DNA from: Planctomycetaceae bacterium
GTDB taxonomy: Bacteria > Planctomycetota > Planctomycetia > Planctomycetales > Planctomycetaceae
DNA: 5,811 nt
Direction: 5' to 3'
NCBI GenBank assembly: GCA_947463775.1
Contig: CANHVD010000401.1
Span: forward strand, 1-5,811
How positions within the stretch are numbered: the stretch's first letter is position 1; each line of letters begins with the position of its first letter. The position numbers were made by a program, and so were the translations under genes. The notes beneath the pieces are model-generated. The model was not told where the DNA came from. It was given only the letters and a program-made list of their open reading frames with translations, and did not search any database. Positions 4,069 to 5,811 of the stretch are shown here, piece by piece.

Positions 4069-4755
4069 AATGTCCCCCATGGATATCACATCGCCGATTC
4101 CACAGTCGCCAATGTGCTGAAGGCCCGTGGCATCGAACCTGCTCCCGATCGTCAACAAACACCGGCATGGTCCACGTTCCTGAAGGCTCACTGGGATTCG
4201 ATCTTTGCGACAGACTTCACGACGGTCGAAGTGCGGACAAGGAACGGACTGGTCACGTTCTATGTACTCGCAGTCATGCACCTGAAAACACGCCGAGTCC
4301 ACATCGCGGGCATGACACCGAGTCCCAATGCCACATCGATCAGACAGGTCTGTCGTAGTCTGACTGACTGTGAAGATGGGTTCCTCAGGAATGCCAGCCA
4401 CCTGATCGCGGATCGTGACAACAGCTTCATCCCCATGCGTCACTTTCTCAATCAGAACACCAAGACCGAAGTCATCCTGCTGCCGCCGAAAAGTCCCAAC
4501 TTGAACGCGTACGTGGAGCGATGGTTTCGCAGTCTGAAGACCGAGTGACTCGACCGTATGATCTTCTTCGGACGCGAGTCACCGGAGAATGCAGTACGTG
4601 AACACGTCGACCATTACCATGCCGAACGGAACCATCAGGGACTCGGCAATGAGTTGATTGAGCCGAGCGAAGTTTCTGCTACCTGTGATGGCAGGATCGA
4701 ATGCTGTGAGCGACTTGGTGGCATGCTCAAGTTCTACCATCGACGCGCTGCCTGA
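4069..4755 (+). pseudogene. DDE (rve-type) transposase remnant with internal TGA
   Basis: The frame from 4069 to 4755 encodes the catalytic core of an IS3/IS481-like integrase-fold transposase. Numbered from the GTG at 4114, Asp34 (FATDFTTVEV), Asp100 (LIADRDNSF) and Glu135 (SPNLNAYVERWFRSLK) fit the DDE triad. After the break come LDRMIFFG and HVDHYHAERNHQGLGN, then CERLGGMLKFYHRRAA and the normal stop. The break is a single TGA (4546-4548) in SLKTE-stop-LDRM, where related proteins commonly have Cys (the EECLDRM-like motif). There is no frameshift across it. Upstream, IADSTVANVLKARGIEPAPD is recognisable back to about 4090, but the N-terminal HTH region is absent. It is therefore truncated at the left end and broken by a nonsense codon: a dead element. 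Confidence 0.85.
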
Positions 4756-4952
4756 CGATTCCTGTCATGAGTCTGACGTGGACCTTCTGCGATGAAGGTA
4801 CGCACCGACCATGACCTGACGCCGATTTCGAGTGCCAATCGTTAAACTCGTCATCAACTTGTCAGACGAATCCGATGGCCAGTCCTCCTGCTAACACCTG
4901 TTTGTCAAAGAGCTTTGAGGTCGGTTCAGTTTGCGGACCCTACGAGCGTCGG
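4756..4952. other. Spacer between transposase remnant and Calx-beta gene
   Basis: No gene or clear terminator is visible. An imperfect direct repeat spans GTCGGTTCAGTTT (4920-4932) and GTCGGTCAGTTT (4948-4959); the second copy contains the stop codon of the minus-strand gene. The right boundary of the transposon remnant is probably within this stretch but cannot be placed. Confidence 0.45.
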
Positions 4953-5811
4953 TCAGTTTAGGCGGCCGATCTCGACTCGTACCGTGAAGGAACTGGCCTT
5001 CAACACCGGCGTCCCTGCGAACCGTGCGATCAAATACACGTTATCGGCGTTTGTATTCGGGGGGATCGTGTAACGAAGCAATGCCTCGCCAGAAGCGTCG
5101 GTCTGAATTGAACCGAGGTTTCGCTCCCCGTTGGGCAATCCCTGCCGAACATAAAAGTCGCAACGGTCGGAGAAGCGCACGGTCTGGTTGGCCAGCGGCC
5201 GCCCTGCGGCGTCAGTGAGTTTGACCGTGAAAGTCGTTACCAGGCCCCTGCGTCCGCCGGGCGTGCGTCCGATCATCACCATCCGTGTGTTCTGGACAAC
5301 TGTGGCGTTCATGATGGTGCCGGTCACCGGCGTTGTCGTGCCGATCGTGTAGCCCGTCCCGGAGGCCAAGGTCAGGATCACAGTCTCGTTGGGCTCGATG
5401 GTCGTATCGGCCGTGGCATCGACAGTGACCGTGGCCGTGGCCGAGCCCGCCGCAAACGTGACCGTCTTCGTCGTCCCCGTCGCCGAAATCCCCGTGTAGT
5501 CGGTGCCGAGTGTGGCCGTGCCGCCAACTGTGAAGTTCACCGTGAATGCGCTCGTGGTCGGGCCGGTTCGCGTAAACGTGTACACGAGTTTTGTCGTGCC
5601 GTCCTCCGTGACGCTCGCCGGCGAAACCGCCAGCGTCACCGACGGAAGGTCGTCGTTTGTGATCGTGCCGGTCACCGGCGTCGTCGTGCCGATCGTGTAG
5701 CCCGTCCCGGAGGCCAAGGTCAGGATCACAGTCTCGTTGGGCTCGATGGTCGTATCGGCCGTGGCATCGACAGTGACCGTGGCCGTGGCCGAGCCCGCCG
5801 CAAACGTGACC
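4953..5811 (-). CDS. C-terminal part of Calx-beta repeat surface/secreted protein
   Basis: The reading frame is open to the window edge, so about 285 C-terminal residues of a longer protein are visible. First comes the end of one Calx-beta domain (TVDATADTTIEPNETVILTL, then ASGTGYTIG and TITNDD). A complete Calx-beta domain follows at about residues 55-165 (SVTEDGTTKLVYTFTR, GTDYTGISATG, ATADTTIEPNETVILTL). The last 120 or so residues form an Ig-like domain of the Big-1 kind (FTVKLTDAAGRPLANQTVRF, IQTDASGEALLRYT), ending in VRVEIGRLN. Calx-beta domains bind calcium and occur in long adhesion or surface proteins, common in planctomycetes. No membrane anchor or sorting signal follows the final domain. 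Codon use is more GC-rich than in the flanking mobile region. The N-terminus, export signal and total repeat number lie outside the window. Confidence 0.88.
   Translation of the reverse strand, partial: VTFAAGSATATVTVDATADTTIEPNETVILTLASGTGYTIGTTTPVTGTITNDDLPSVTLAVSPASVTEDGTTKLVYTFTRTGPTTSAFTVNFTVGGTATLGTDYTGISATGTTKTVTFAAGSATATVTVDATADTTIEPNETVILTLASGTGYTIGTTTPVTGTIMNATVVQNTRMVMIGRTPGGRRGLVTTFTVKLTDAAGRPLANQTVRFSDRCDFYVRQGLPNGERNLGSIQTDASGEALLRYTIPPNTNADNVYLIARFAGTPVLKASSFTVRVEIGRLN
5317..5463. repeat. Calx-beta repeat block, copy 1
   Basis: These 147 bp match 5665-5811 with a single difference (T5334 against C5682), which is synonymous on the minus strand (ACA or ACG, both Thr). The repeat period is 348 bp, or 116 codons. 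Sequence outside the block is unlike the partner, at least on the side that can be compared. Confidence 0.92.
5665..5811. repeat. Calx-beta repeat block, copy 2 (reaches window edge)
   Basis: The partner of 5317-5463, identical but for one synonymous base. It is cut by the window end, so the identical stretch may be longer and further copies may follow. Confidence 0.92.

Noticed and set aside
3853..4443. Minus-strand frame of 196 residues opposite the transposase
   Set aside because: It is antisense to a clearly recognisable transposase, resembles no protein, and reflects the composition of the other strand.
4546..4548. Selenocysteine at the TGA of the transposase
   Set aside because: Transposases of this type are not known selenoproteins, the gene also lacks its N-terminus, and a nonsense mutation is simpler.
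3868..4823. Transposon ends marked by GACCTGACCCC (3868) and GACCTGACGCC (4813)
   Set aside because: The two motifs are in direct, not inverted, orientation, are short, and show no target duplication.

Overview
The window looks like an accessory, recombination-scarred stretch of a planctomycete chromosome. That assignment is an inference. It rests on the kind of REP-associated transposase (RAYT), the DUF433/PIN-like toxin-antitoxin pair, the form of the transposase remnant, the end of a large Calx-beta repeat protein, and the general lack of good Shine-Dalgarno sites. No marker gene is present to fix the species.

Layout: (1) 1-200 holds a tRNA-Arg(TCG) gene with a strong intrinsic terminator just downstream and a bipartite hairpin just upstream. 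(2) 419-1545 is a RAYT/REP locus on the minus strand. It has a Y1-type (HUH) transposase and four copies, complete or half, of one family of palindromic repeat. The repeats flank the gene on both sides, one lies in frame inside the gene, and one supplies the last codons. The 5' end of the gene, with its upstream repeat, is tandemly duplicated. (3) 1949-2544 is a plus-strand toxin-antitoxin operon with a RelE/ParE-type toxin. (4) 2545-3139 is decayed sequence: a frameshifted minus-strand XRE-type HTH remnant, a 9-bp tandem repeat and a doubtful open frame. (5) 3140-3696 is a second toxin-antitoxin operon (DUF433 antitoxin, DUF5615/PIN-like toxin). Both operons use the same ATGA start/stop overlap. 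(6) 3697-4068 has no convincing gene but carries a clean hairpin. (7) 4069-4755 is a DDE (rve-type) transposase remnant lacking its N-terminus and broken by a TGA where relatives usually have Cys. (8) 4953-5811 is the 3' end, on the minus strand, of a large secreted-type protein with Calx-beta repeats and an Ig-like (Big-1-like) C-terminal domain; it runs off the window.

The most interesting part is the RAYT/REP locus. A 51-bp composite unit (two 20-bp inverted arms around an 11-bp spacer, each arm also folding into its own 7-bp hairpin) has entered the gene for its presumed mobilising enzyme without breaking the frame, because 51 bp is 17 codons. One arm has two compensating stem changes. 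Two toxin-antitoxin modules, a dead transposase and a dead regulator downstream of a tRNA gene fit a mobile-DNA landing zone, but no integrase or duplicated tRNA end is visible, so a genomic island is not demonstrated.
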